Below, piece after piece: positions 17,137 to 26,559 of a stretch of DNA of 64,000 nt (position 1 is the first letter of the stretch; every line of letters begins with the position of its first letter). This DNA is from Bacillus sp. OV166. GTDB taxonomy: Bacteria > Bacillota > Bacilli > Bacillales > Cytobacillaceae. Position numbers and translations under genes: made by a program. The stretch covers positions 6,023,001 through 6,087,000 of the forward strand of contig NZ_FXWM01000001.1 of the NCBI RefSeq assembly GCF_900177675.1. Direction: 5' to 3'. The notes under the pieces were generated by a model. That model had not been told where the DNA came from. It saw only the letters and a list, made by a program, of their open reading frames with translations, and did no database searches.

Positions 17137-18704
17137 ACCAAAACCCCCTCCATTCGTGCATGCATCAACTGGTAATGGAGGGGTGGAATTAACGCACTAT
17201 CACGGAAATTACTCGGATTTGAAAATAACCCATAGGGGGTCCCTTGATAGGTTACTCTTCCCTTGTTGAAGAGAATAACTTGATCAGAATAACCATCCAC
17301 CAAATCCATATCGTGGGTGACCATCACAATCGTTGTTCCCTGGTCCTGCCTCTCCTGTAAGCGTTGAATCAGTTCGTTCGCTGTTTTTTCATCCTGACCG
17401 AATGTTGGTTCATCCAGCAATAATAAATCTTGATCCAACAATAACATCGTCGCCACACTTAACCGCCGTTTTTGTCCTAAACTTAGTGTAAACGGGTGAG
17501 CATGTTGATGCGATTCCAATCCAAACTCCTCTAACAATTGGCTGGTTTTGGTATGAACCACCTCTTCTGGCCAATTTCGTTGTCGGCCGCCAAAGGCAAC
17601 TTCTTCAAAGACAGTATCCGTAATGAATTGAAGTTCTGGATTTTGAAAAACAAAGCCTGCTTTTTCATATAATTTTCGTTCAGGCCACTTTTTTAGCCCT
17701 GTATTTTGAAAGAGAATTTTCCCCTTTTTAATCGTCTCCAATCGGATCAGACTTTTTAAAAAGGTACTTTTCCCACTTCCATTTTCTCCGACGATTGAAA
17801 TCCATTCCCCTTTATGGATTTTTATATCAATGTCGCTCACAATGGTCTTCTTCCGATAGCCAATTTCAACATTTTCGGTATGGAGTAAAATATCGCCATC
17901 CTTGAGCGGTTTGTTTTTTATCAGATTAGCAAGTTTGATAGATAGTGGGTGCGCGTCATTTTGAACAACTTCCTCCCATTTGTGAGGAAACAACTTAGGG
18001 CGCCAAATACCCGCCTCTTTCATTTCATTTTTAAAATGCAGCAGCATTTCTTTTGGCTGACCATCCCCGATAATACATCCATTCTCATTTAGGATAATGA
18101 CTCGATCCATCCATTCGATGCAGCCGTCTAGGACATGTTCGACAAATACCATCGTATGGTTTGTCTTTTGGGCTAATTGATTCAATAAAACAAATATCTC
18201 ATTCCGGCCAGCTGGGTCTAGCTGGGCTGTTGGTTCATCAAAGAAGATGACTTCAGGTTCTAATGCCAGTAGACAAGCTAACGCCAATCGTTGTTTCATC
18301 CCACCTGAAAGAGTTTCAATCGGTGTTTTCTTATCGACCATCAGCCCTACTTTATCCATTAACTCAGAAATCATTTGGTCCATTTGGTTTCGCGGAATCG
18401 ATCGATTTTCGAGGCTGAACGCAATTTCTTCATCGACATGAAGCATGCAAAATTGCGAATCTGGATCTTGAAACATCACACCGGCATCTTTCCTGCAGAA
18501 TACTTCACCACTTACCTCTGCCTCCAAATGCTCCGGGATAATGCCTGCAAGAGCGGAAATCAACGTCGATTTCCCACTCCCACTAGGCCCTAGTATTAAT
18601 ACTTTCTCCCCTCTATTGATGGATAAAGTAATCTGACTAAGTATTTTTTCAGAGCGATTATAAAAGCGAATCGAAAGATCCTTACATCCCAGAAACATGT
18701 CCAT
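17133..18704 (-). CDS. ykoD: ECF transporter duplicated ATPase (YkoD-type)
   Basis: A 523-aa protein with two fused ABC ATPase domains. Domain 1 has Walker A GPSGSGKST (about residue 38) and signature LSGGMKQRLALA. Domain 2 has GENGSGKST (about 300) and signature LSLGQKRRLSVA, with LLLLDEPTFGQD as Walker B. It powers uptake of hydroxymethylpyrimidine or thiamine through YkoE and YkoC. The 5' end overlaps ykoE by 23 bases. Unlike B. subtilis, no ykoF homolog is in the operon. Confidence 0.95.
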   Translation of the reverse strand: MDMFLGCKDLSIRFYNRSEKILSQITLSINRGEKVLILGPSGSGKSTLISALAGIIPEHLEAEVSGEVFCRKDAGVMFQDPDSQFCMLHVDEEIAFSLENRSIPRNQMDQMISELMDKVGLMVDKKTPIETLSGGMKQRLALACLLALEPEVIFFDEPTAQLDPAGRNEIFVLLNQLAQKTNHTMVFVEHVLDGCIEWMDRVIILNENGCIIGDGQPKEMLLHFKNEMKEAGIWRPKLFPHKWEEVVQNDAHPLSIKLANLIKNKPLKDGDILLHTENVEIGYRKKTIVSDIDIKIHKGEWISIVGENGSGKSTFLKSLIRLETIKKGKILFQNTGLKKWPERKLYEKAGFVFQNPELQFITDTVFEEVAFGGRQRNWPEEVVHTKTSQLLEEFGLESHQHAHPFTLSLGQKRRLSVATMLLLDQDLLLLDEPTFGQDEKTANELIQRLQERQDQGTTIVMVTHDMDLVDGYSDQVILFNKGRVTYQGTPYGLFSNPSNFRDSALIPPLHYQLMHARMEGVLV

Positions 18705-19278
18705 TGACGTTTTCCTTTTTCCTTTTTTCCTTCATCAATTCATATTGTTCTAACACACCTGTTTTTGCGAGTGCGTCCACAATGACCTTCGCTAACAATC
18801 CACCGAGAATCATTCCGCTGATGACATGAATTCCTAACGTTGTAAAAAATACTTCCTTCGTGTAATAATCAAAACCGTTAGCGATTAAGTTATAAATCAT
18901 GCTGCCTAGCGCTGCAAAAACTCCAGATAGCATTAAAGTAAATAGATTGTAGAGTTTATATCCGAATATTGCGAATGCGATTTCTGCACCAATCCCTTGA
19001 AAGACACCTACTAAAAGGGCCGATAAACCAAAATGACTTCCTGTTAATAACTCTACTGCCGCCGCTGCAACCTCTGCAATAAGCGCTGCTCCCGGTTTTT
19101 GAATAATATACGCAACGATTGGACTAGCAATCACCCAAATTCCAAACATAAAACCTGCGCCCACCGGCCCGACAAGAGCGGAAATGGGAATCCAAAGCGT
19201 CGACCAGCCTAAATAGATCACTCCACAAGCGACCGCTAGAATCACAGCAAGGACAACTTCCTTCATCTTCCAAGTCAT
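18682..19278 (-). CDS. ykoE: ECF transporter S component for thiamine precursor (YkoE)
   Basis: About 199 aa, six predicted helices, YkoE family. Segments VILAVACGVIYLGWSTLWIP and GFMFGIWVIASPIVAYIIQK are typical. It is the membrane substrate-binding subunit, predicted to take up hydroxymethylpyrimidine or thiamine. The ATG at 19278 follows GGAGG and overlaps the tenA stop as ATGA; an in-frame upstream ATG at 19308 would lie inside tenA. The TPP riboswitch upstream supports a thiamine-related substrate. Confidence 0.94.
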   Translation of the reverse strand: MTWKMKEVVLAVILAVACGVIYLGWSTLWIPISALVGPVGAGFMFGIWVIASPIVAYIIQKPGAALIAEVAAAAVELLTGSHFGLSALLVGVFQGIGAEIAFAIFGYKLYNLFTLMLSGVFAALGSMIYNLIANGFDYYTKEVFFTTLGIHVISGMILGGLLAKVIVDALAKTGVLEQYELMKEKRKKENVNGHVSGM

Positions 19279-19961
19279 CGTTTCACTACCTCCATTTTCA
19301 CAGGCCATTCTTCAAGTTTATAGGCCATATCCCAAAACATATATTCCAGCTGACAACTGATTAAGAAATGATCCTTCATCTTTTCCTTTTCTCTCTCTGT
19401 TGCTGTCATTGCCCACTCATCAAGACGGGCACAAAATTTCGTGGTAATCGAATCGGTACGATTTCCATAAAAACTGATCCAATCATAAAAGGGATGAGAA
19501 CGATCAGGGTTAACCTCCGTTATTAATCTTTTCCCAATTTCCCAATACGTCCACGGACATGGCAACAACACAGCTAAAATTTCCCCTAAAGTACCTTCGT
19601 GCGCAACGGTAAGCATATGACGCGTGTAATGAAGGGACGAGGGAGATAACGGATATCCATGTAATACCTCGTAAGGAACACCTGCTACTTGACAAAAGTT
19701 ATTATGAGGATGGATTTCACTGTTTAAGATAAAAGAAATCTGCGTATTAAACATATCCATATCTTCACGATTCTCACACTTCGAAACCGCTATTCCATAG
19801 ATGCGAATAAACGAATTCAAATACTCAAAGTCCTGTTTAACATAATGAATCAATTGTTCCTTCTCTAGCTCCCCATTAGCGATTCCTTGCACAAACGGAT
19901 GTTCAAAAATCGCCTCGAAAATAGGATCTGCATCTTTTCTTAACTCTGCTGAAAAACTCAT
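19275..19961 (-). CDS. tenA: TenA-family aminopyrimidine aminohydrolase (thiaminase II)
   Basis: About 228 aa. TenA proteins hydrolyse formylaminopyrimidine or aminomethyl-HMP to hydroxymethylpyrimidine, salvaging thiamine breakdown products. The active-site Cys lies in LPCPWTYWEIG, and HYVKQDFEYLNSF holds the substrate-binding acidic and aromatic residues. The ATG at 19961 was chosen for AAGGGGG upstream; longer in-frame starts fall in the riboswitch terminator. It is first in the operon with ykoEDC, so salvage enzyme and precursor importer are made together. Confidence 0.95.
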   Translation of the reverse strand: MSFSAELRKDADPIFEAIFEHPFVQGIANGELEKEQLIHYVKQDFEYLNSFIRIYGIAVSKCENREDMDMFNTQISFILNSEIHPHNNFCQVAGVPYEVLHGYPLSPSSLHYTRHMLTVAHEGTLGEILAVLLPCPWTYWEIGKRLITEVNPDRSHPFYDWISFYGNRTDSITTKFCARLDEWAMTATEREKEKMKDHFLISCQLEYMFWDMAYKLEEWPVKMEVVKR

Positions 19962-20028
19962 AAAATTTTGCCCCCTTATTGGTTTTAATGGGAAGACTCT
20001 AGAAGGCGCGACTGAAATTTCAAGCACG

Positions 20029-20054
20029 AAAAAACCGCCCCAAAAATGGAGCGG
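20029..20054 (-). terminator. Riboswitch expression-platform terminator
   Basis: On the minus strand CCGCTCC-6 nt-GGGGCGG is followed by TTTTTT. It lies between the TPP aptamer and tenA, so it is probably the regulated terminator. Confidence 0.8.
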
Positions 20055-20079
20055 CTGAATAATTATATCTTATCCATAC

Positions 20080-20176
20080 ACGAACTCCACTTTCCTACGC
20101 TAGTATGAACTAGATCAGGTTCAAAGGGTCCAAGATAACTCTCGTCTCAGCCATAAAAAGGCTCCCCTAGTGGTCT
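20080..20176 (-). promoter_or_regulatory. TPP riboswitch (THI element)
   Basis: The minus strand carries the conserved THI-box blocks in order: AGGGGAGCC, GGCTGAGA, then GACCCTTTGAACCTGATC, TAGTTCATACTAGCG and TAGGAAAGTGGAG. Together with the terminator at 20029 this is a transcription-off switch for tenA-ykoEDC, active when thiamine pyrophosphate is bound. Confidence 0.95.
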
Positions 20177-20309
20177 TCCTATTAATTTAACCTTCACTCT
20201 ACACTCGCTGGTTAATGTTGTCAATCAATTAAAATCTGAAATTTAAAAATAGACCAAATGGATTATAGGTGCACTGAAATCCTAAGGCATTTCCAATTAT
20301 TATCCAGCA

Positions 20310-20486
20310 AATGTCGTAAGACTTGTAAAATATGTAGTAAGTGCGCGAAATTATGTAATAGGTTTCGTAAAATATGTAGTAAGAATCCAAAATTATGTAA
20401 TAGGTTTCGTAAAATATGTAGTAAGAATCCAAAATTATGTAATAAGTTTCGTAAAATATGTAATAAGAATTCGAAATTATGTAATC
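20310..20486. repeat. 21-bp tandem repeat array, about nine units
   Basis: Exact 21-bp spacing with TATGTAGTAAG or TATGTAATAGG at each unit start. Two unit types alternate, giving a 42-bp higher-order period. Reading frames through it are artefacts (repeated Tyr-Tyr-Ile). The array sits in the gene-free 20177-20731 stretch behind the riboswitch and is related to the array at 15691-15790. Confidence 0.85.
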
Positions 20487-20650
20487 CTGCGAAAGTAAGG
20501 CTTTTATTTGCGAAAACACAACAGCTAGTCTCTCCTCAATAAATAACTCTTTTAAAAAGGAACCATGTTTAGCCGCTGAACTAGAACATGTGCCCATACC
20601 CATAATATGAACAGCGGCTAATCTTCCGATAGTGAAATTAGATTGCGGCA

Positions 20651-20685
20651 AAAAAAAGGAGAAGTGCGCGAACACTTCTCCCCTC
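20651..20685 (-). terminator. Terminator hairpin repeat, copy B
   Basis: GGAGAAGTG-6 nt-CACTTCTCC with seven T on the minus strand, about 50 bp past the BenE stop. Identical in stem and loop to the copies at 16351 and 22412. Confidence 0.8.
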
Positions 20686-20731
20686 TAACAACCTATTAAT
20701 CTACGACAAATTTCGGGGCGTGACAGGCACA

Positions 20732-21952
20732 TTACGCTTCCACCGTCTTTGCAATAATCGCTCCAACAACCAGACCCCATACCGGTGCACTAATATGGAA
20801 AAATGATACATTGGATAACGCGATGAGGAACGCAAATAGGGCACTTAAGCGATATTTATTTTCGGAGAAACCCAGCTGCAAACTAGAAAGAAGGACGCTG
20901 ACTAACGCAAATCCTGCTAGCATCGACACAAACGCGTGGGGTAACGCTTGGATAAACGGAACAATTTTCCAAGCGAATACTCCAAACAATAATGTCAAAA
21001 CCCCCGATACCACCGCTGCCATATACCTCTTTGATTTTACCCCTGCATCCGAACTAGAACAGATGGCGGTCATCATGCCAGCAATATTCGCACTTTGCCC
21101 CCCGAAAAAACTGGCAATAATCGAAAACACTCCACTAAAAGAAACAATTTTTCGGATCGGAGGTTCAAAATCCGAGCTTTCTAGTGCGCCGATTCCAGGT
21201 GCCATATCATTACTTAGGATTAACATGGCCAGAGGCAGACCTAATGTGACCATGCCCATCCATGTAAATTCCGGCATTTGAATGGATGGTAGAAAAAAAG
21301 CAATCTCCTTAGATGAGCTATGTAGATCTTGGGTTAAAAACAAAGTAATAAAAGCGACAACCACTGCGACCATAACGGCCGGGATCCGTTTTGAGATTTT
21401 CGTACTGATAAAGAAACTAAGCAAGGCTGCCCCACCCACTAAGGGTAAGGCCTTAACGTCTTGAACAAGCTGAACCACATAGTTGGTGACCAGACCTGCA
21501 AGCATGGCTGCAATGACTTCTTTCGGAACCCATTTAATAATTTTAGTAAAAAGTCCTGACAACCCAATCAGCAAAATCAGCAGCCCTGACATCACATACC
21601 CGCCAATTAGCTGGGGATAAGTAAAATGTGCTGTCACTGTCGCTAAAAAAGCAACCCCCGAAATCGAGTGAGCTCCGGTAATGGGAATTCTAAATAACAG
21701 AGGCATTACGATCCCTAACAACCCTCCAAAGAAATAGACGGCAAACATCCAATTGATGGTTTGCTGATTAGAGAAATGCCCTGCCGCTGCTGCCTGCAGA
21801 ATGATTAACGCTGGACCTGTCATGACTAAAGTACTAGAAATTAATCCAGAAGATACGTTTTGAGTCGTTAGATCTTGAAAAACTGATTTCCTTTTATTTT
21901 CAGGTAATGGTTCAATTGATTGCTCTCTAATTAATCTATTTGGATGCCCCAT
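20732..21952 (-). CDS. BenE-family transporter (benzoate/H+ symporter type)
   Basis: A 406-aa protein with about 12 hydrophobic helices and the BenE-family segments ITGAHSISGVAFLATVTAHF (around residue 92) and GALESSDFEPPIRKIVSFSG. Characterised homologs import benzoate, but many Firmicutes members have unknown cargo, and no aromatic degradation genes are nearby. GAGGAG precedes the ATG. Monocistronic, ended by the repeat-type terminator. Confidence 0.88.
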   Translation of the reverse strand: MGHPNRLIREQSIEPLPENKRKSVFQDLTTQNVSSGLISSTLVMTGPALIILQAAAAGHFSNQQTINWMFAVYFFGGLLGIVMPLLFRIPITGAHSISGVAFLATVTAHFTYPQLIGGYVMSGLLILLIGLSGLFTKIIKWVPKEVIAAMLAGLVTNYVVQLVQDVKALPLVGGAALLSFFISTKISKRIPAVMVAVVVAFITLFLTQDLHSSSKEIAFFLPSIQMPEFTWMGMVTLGLPLAMLILSNDMAPGIGALESSDFEPPIRKIVSFSGVFSIIASFFGGQSANIAGMMTAICSSSDAGVKSKRYMAAVVSGVLTLLFGVFAWKIVPFIQALPHAFVSMLAGFALVSVLLSSLQLGFSENKYRLSALFAFLIALSNVSFFHISAPVWGLVVGAIIAKTVEA

Positions 21953-22135
21953 TTTTTCTCCTCATACCCTTCTTCAAGTAAAAAACTTTTATTGTTAGTT
22001 TAGACAACCTTCTACAAAATGTATAGAACAAAGGCAATCTTCGACAACCGTTAATATTATTAAAAACTCACTGGCAGTCCTTATCATAACAAAAGGGACG
22101 GGGAATAAACTAGAGGAAAAAATAGCTTAAAAAAG

Positions 22136-22180
22136 GGAAAAGGTGCATTCTCGCCGGTTATCGAGACTGCACCTTTTTCT
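22136..22180. terminator. Orphan bidirectional terminator
   Basis: AAAGGTGCA and TGCACCTTTTT enclose an inner CTCG/CGAG stem, giving a strong two-part hairpin. It lies in the gene-free 21953-22704 region and serves no recognisable gene, so it may be the tail of a lost one. Confidence 0.65.
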
Positions 22181-22290
22181 TTTAGCCTTTGATGGCTTAC
22201 TTTTTCAAACGATCCACAAACAAATTTAAAAGTTTGACCGAATTGCAGGTATTATTTCAGTTACTATTTCATAGATAATACCGCCTGACA

Positions 22291-22398
22291 TTACGCCGAT
22301 GAATTCATTTTTTTAACCTCCACGGGCATCATTCGCTTCCTATGGTTACCGTTCATCTAATTTTTCAACCTCTACGTGCACTAGTCGCCTTCACTAGC
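22291..22398. repeat. Two imperfect 54-bp tandem units (GTTACCG...ACGGGCA family)
   Basis: Two diverged units start at TTACGCCG (22291) and GTTACCGTTC (22345). Each runs through a TTTTTC or TTTTTT tract and AACCTC to ACGGGCATCATTCG or ACGTGCACTAGTCG. The pattern resembles the 51-bp tandem units at 37966-38068. Confidence 0.45.
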
Positions 22399-22411
22399 TT
22401 CCAACCAAGCT

Positions 22412-22445
22412 AAAAAGGAGAAGTGCGCGAACACTTCTCCCCTCC
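22412..22445. terminator. Terminator hairpin repeat, copy C
   Basis: Third copy of GGAGAAGTG-6 nt-CACTTCTCC with the same flanks. No minus-strand gene ends upstream of it here, so this copy is an orphan. Confidence 0.65.
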
Positions 22446-22704
22446 AACCTCTATCAAACTCTGAAAAAATTACAAATTACCATTAAAAACTGAAAAGAAC
22501 TTTTTCTACCTACCCCCAAAATCTTTAAATGACTACCTAAGCTTATTCTGTTAGTCATTTTTTGTCGAAAAGTCTGTCCCTTCGATGCGCACGATTTATA
22601 ATTCCTTTCGATTAACGTTTCAGTGAACCTTTTACAGATTTAATTGTATAAACTCAATCGATTAAAATAGAATTTTTGACACTACGCCTATAGGAGGAGT
22701 CTAT

Positions 22705-25700
22705 GTGAATCGAATTTTTAGGTGGATTGTTAGATCATTATTTGCACCTGTCACTGGTAATGCAGGAGCGGTTGCAAGTACACTTGGTTTTTTCATGGGG
22801 TTTTTCCCTTTAGATAGTTTTAGAATTCCATTATTGCTTGTTCTTTCACTTTTGTTGCGTCTTAATATCATTGCCTTATTTCTTGGAACGTTGATTCCGC
22901 TTTTTATACCAAAGATGAATCATTTACCCTTCCTGGATATGCGTTTATTGGAGGATTACTGGTTATTTTCTACCCTGCAGTCTAAAATACAGCTTTCACA
23001 AACCATGGCTTCAGGTGTCCTAGGAGGCTTGATTGGTCTTGTCTGCTACTTTATTTTCCATTGGTTTTACAATTTAGGGCTGAAAAAGAGGGAGAGAAAT
23101 CAAGAACATGTTTTTCTTGATCCAGCCAAAAGACGCTGGTCCATTATCAAACGAATGAGTGCAGGCTTTACGGTTTTAATTATTTTAGTATCGACTATTT
23201 TTATTGAAAGTCTTAATACGAACCCTGAATTTCCTGAACTACAATTAAATAAAAGCGCAGTAAAGAGCGGGATCGAGCCGATTAATAAAAGTTTCAGTGC
23301 AGAACAGCTTGCCACTCAGTTTCAAAAAACGAGTCCATCCCCTCTTATTCAAAAAAATATCGGGCAATCGAACAAGAAACAAGAAGTGTATGGTTTTTAC
23401 GTCGATTGGGACAAAAACAGCCATACTTCTTTTAAAAAGAATAGCGATTCGATTACAACATTAGTGCCGGGGTGGATGCAGCTGACACCTGGTCTTACCC
23501 TAAAAACCAGCACGGACAAGTCCATTATTGCAGAGGCCAAAGCCCATAATATAAAGATTCTCCCATTAGTGAATAATTTTAGTAATAATAAATGGGATGG
23601 CGAGGCTCTACACCGCTTATTTATTACTCCCGGTGCTGAAGATCTTTTTATTAAAAAGATGTTGGAATATGTGAGAACAAATGACTTTGACGGAATTAAT
23701 ATAGACTTTGAAGATATCCAGCCAAAGGACAAAGAGGATTTCACTCATTTTATCGGTAAAGTTTATGAGGCGTTTCATCCACATGGTCTGATGGTCACAT
23801 TGGATGTTCCGCCGAATAACAATAGTTTTAACTATACTTCTTTAGCAACGAACGTTGATCGCATGATTGTCATGCTCTATGATCAGCACCATTCGATGAG
23901 TAAACCTGGACCTGTGGCTCCGTCTGATTGGGTAAAAGAGAACTTGAACCAGCTCCATATTCCTTCTGAAAAATTGATTGTGAGTTTGGGAAGCTTCGGT
24001 TACGACTGGGAAGAAAACTCCCATCAGCCCGCAGATACGGTTGCTTTCGGCGATATCATGGATTTAGGAATTGGGACCAACCTCCAAATCCAATGGAATA
24101 AACAAATAGGCAACCCTTATGTACGCTACAAAAGAAACGGAAAAAACCATGTTGTTTGGTTTTTAGATGCAGCTTCATTTTATAATCAAATGAAGCTAGT
24201 GATAGATCACGGTTCAAGAGGAATAGCGGTTTGGCGGCTCGGTTCTGAAGATCCTTCGATCTGGAATTTCCTGAATAAACCAAAGGGAATAACCGATCCA
24301 TCCCATGCCCTTCAAACCTTGGTCAGCCCTAAGTCTGTTCACTATACAGGTGCTGGAGAGATTTTAAAAATTGCCTCTCCATCAGAAAAAGGAACAAGAA
24401 CGATTCAATTGGATTCACATGGGTTGATTCAAACCGAGACCTATACTAAATTACCAAAGCCTTCTGAGGTCGTTCGGTATGGCCAGCCGAAAGGTAAGGA
24501 AGTCGTCCTTACCTTTGATGACGGTCCGGATCCAACCTATACACCACAAATATTGGACATTTTGGACAAGAATCATATAAAAGGGAGCTTCTTTATCATT
24601 GGAGAGAACGCGCTGCAGCATCCAGAACTGGTTAACAAGATGTATAAAAAAGGTCACGAAATTGGCAACCATACCTTTACCCATCCGGATGTTGCATCGA
24701 TCACACCATTTCAAACGAGAATGGAGCTAAATGCAAATCAGCGATTATTTCAAGAAATTACCGGTCATTCGATGACTCTTTTCCGTCCGCCATATGTGGC
24801 CAATGCGGAACCGAGCACAAAGAGCGAACTGGAGCCAATATTGCGAGCACAGGATATGGGTTATACCATGGTCGGTGAATTAATTGACTCAGACGATTGG
24901 CAAAGACTTTCTAGTGATGAAATTGTAAACAGGGTATTGGATCAGCTGCCTGAAGGAAATGTGATTTTGATGCACGATGCTGGCGGTGACCGCTCCAACA
25001 CGGTAGAAGCCTTGCCTACGATTATTAAAGAACTCAAACAGCGCGGCTATACATTTACCACCATTGCTGATCTAACTGGAAAAAGTGATAGTCAGATTAT
25101 GCCCCCTGTTAAGGACAGCCCTTATTTGGTCTATGACAAGGCTGTATTCATGGTGATACAAGGCTGGCACTTAGGATTAAGCTTCCTGTTCTACTCAGCG
25201 ATCCTGTTAGGAATCTTACGACTGGCTATCTTCGTTTTCCTTTCAAGGAAGCAAGTAAAAAGGTATAAAGAGACCGTGATTGACCCTAACTTCACACCTT
25301 TTGTCAGTGTGGTAATTGCTGCCTACAACGAGGAAAAAGTAATTTGTAAAACAGTAGATTCTATTTTATCGAGCGACTACCCTGCTTTTGAGATACTGAT
25401 TATCGATGACGGATCAAAGGATGATACCGCTGTTGTCGTTCAAGAAACATATACAAAACATCCGCTCGTCAGATTAATTAAAAAAAACAATGGGGGAAAA
25501 TCTTCTGCTGTTAATCTTGGTTTTAAAGAGGCAAACGGGGAAATCGTGGTGGCTCTTGATGCTGATACACTCATCGCTGAAAATGCGATTTCATTGCTTG
25601 TTAACCATTTTAAGAATGAAAATGTTGCTGCGGTTTCAGGTAATGTAAAGGTCGGCAATAAGGGGAACCTCCTTACAAACTGGCAGCATATCGAATACGT

Positions 25701-26394
25701 GACAGGCTTTAACCTGGAGAGAAGGGCTTTTGCCGCTCTCAATTGCATTACGGTTGTACCAGGTGCGATCGGTGCATGGAGAAAGACGGCCGTAGAAGAT
25801 GCAGGATACTTTCAAGAGGATACACTGGCAGAGGATACCGATATCACGCTTACCCTTTTACGTCAAGGGAAAAAGATAGAATTTGAAGAAAAGGCTTATG
25901 CCTTTACAGAAGTGCCGGAAGATATTAAAAGTCTGGCAAAACAGCGTTACCGATGGGTTTACGGTACGTTACAATGCTTATGGAAACATCGGGATGCTTT
26001 ATTCAATAAAAAACATAACTCATTAGGATTTATCGCCCTACCAAATATGTGGCTTTTCCAATATATTTATCAAACCATATCGCCTATTGCAGATATCTTG
26101 TTTATTTTAGCCCTGTTTAACCCGCACCCTGAAAGAGCAGCGATCGGATTTATTCTTTTCTACTTGCTGGATTTCGGTACTTCTCTCTATGCGTTTCGCT
26201 TGGAGAAAGAAAGTCCCAAACCACTAGCCTCATTGTTTCTGCAACGAATCTTGTACAAGCAGCTGATGACTTATGTGGTGATAAAATCGATCTTCTCGGC
26301 AATAAAGGGAGTAACCGTTGGCTGGGGTAAACTAAAACGCAAAGGTAATGTAACACAGGAAACCTCGATGGTGAAGGTTAAGGAAAATATGTAA
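22705..26394 (+). CDS. GH18 / polysaccharide deacetylase / GT2 glycosyltransferase fusion membrane protein
   Basis: A 1229-aa multidomain protein. Residues 1-130 have several helices with a DUF2062-like look, and a further helix is near 155-175. A GH18 domain spans about 225-545 with catalytic DFDGINIDFEDIQ. A NodB-type CE4 deacetylase spans about 595-790 with LTFDDGPDP and GNHTFTHP. After a helix pair (about 815-845), a processive GT2 domain spans 865-1100 with VVIAAYNEE, DADT, EDTD and QRYRW, followed by membrane helices. The GT2 part resembles PgaC/hyaluronan-type synthases. It plausibly makes, trims and deacetylates a beta-linked N-acetylhexosamine polymer at the membrane. GTG start with AGGAGG. 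It stands alone. Confidence 0.9.
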   Translation: MNRIFRWIVRSLFAPVTGNAGAVASTLGFFMGFFPLDSFRIPLLLVLSLLLRLNIIALFLGTLIPLFIPKMNHLPFLDMRLLEDYWLFSTLQSKIQLSQTMASGVLGGLIGLVCYFIFHWFYNLGLKKRERNQEHVFLDPAKRRWSIIKRMSAGFTVLIILVSTIFIESLNTNPEFPELQLNKSAVKSGIEPINKSFSAEQLATQFQKTSPSPLIQKNIGQSNKKQEVYGFYVDWDKNSHTSFKKNSDSITTLVPGWMQLTPGLTLKTSTDKSIIAEAKAHNIKILPLVNNFSNNKWDGEALHRLFITPGAEDLFIKKMLEYVRTNDFDGINIDFEDIQPKDKEDFTHFIGKVYEAFHPHGLMVTLDVPPNNNSFNYTSLATNVDRMIVMLYDQHHSMSKPGPVAPSDWVKENLNQLHIPSEKLIVSLGSFGYDWEENSHQPADTVAFGDIMDLGIGTNLQIQWNKQIGNPYVRYKRNGKNHVVWFLDAASFYNQMKLVIDHGSRGIAVWRLGSEDPSIWNFLNKPKGITDPSHALQTLVSPKSVHYTGAGEILKIASPSEKGTRTIQLDSHGLIQTETYTKLPKPSEVVRYGQPKGKEVVLTFDDGPDPTYTPQILDILDKNHIKGSFFIIGENALQHPELVNKMYKKGHEIGNHTFTHPDVASITPFQTRMELNANQRLFQEITGHSMTLFRPPYVANAEPSTKSELEPILRAQDMGYTMVGELIDSDDWQRLSSDEIVNRVLDQLPEGNVILMHDAGGDRSNTVEALPTIIKELKQRGYTFTTIADLTGKSDSQIMPPVKDSPYLVYDKAVFMVIQGWHLGLSFLFYSAILLGILRLAIFVFLSRKQVKRYKETVIDPNFTPFVSVVIAAYNEEKVICKTVDSILSSDYPAFEILIIDDGSKDDTAVVVQETYTKHPLVRLIKKNNGGKSSAVNLGFKEANGEIVVALDADTLIAENAISLLVNHFKNENVAAVSGNVKVGNKGNLLTNWQHIEYVTGFNLERRAFAALNCITVVPGAIGAWRKTAVEDAGYFQEDTLAEDTDITLTLLRQGKKIEFEEKAYAFTEVPEDIKSLAKQRYRWVYGTLQCLWKHRDALFNKKHNSLGFIALPNMWLFQYIYQTISPIADILFILALFNPHPERAAIGFILFYLLDFGTSLYAFRLEKESPKPLASLFLQRILYKQLMTYVVIKSIFSAIKGVTVGWGKLKRKGNVTQETSMVKVKENM

Positions 26395-26410
26395 TGGAGT
26401 CTTCGCACAG

Positions 26411-26440
26411 GTCTTTCCCATTCGGGGAAGACTTTTTTTG
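26411..26440 (+). terminator. Terminator of the GH18-CE4-GT2 gene
   Basis: GTCTTTCCC-4 nt-GGGGAAGAC followed by seven T, 17 bp past the stop. Confidence 0.9.
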
Positions 26441-26559
26441 TACCCCAACATTTAACCAACATTTTGATTGAATTTATTAGAACATTTAAGTGAACGTAAG
26501 TTGATTTACCGAAGAGTTATTGGATATTTATGTGAAAATGAAAATATAAATTGTGTAAA

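Noticed and set aside
19962..20027. N-terminal extension of TenA
   Set aside because: The extra codons lie in the riboswitch terminator and lack an RBS; the ATG at 19961 has AAGGGGG.
20310..20486. CRISPR array
   Set aside because: Units are contiguous 21-mers without unique spacers and there are no cas genes.
20229..20675. 148-aa ORF with repeated Tyr-Tyr-Ile motifs
   Set aside because: It is a translation of the 21-bp tandem repeat (21 is a multiple of 3), with no RBS and no family match.
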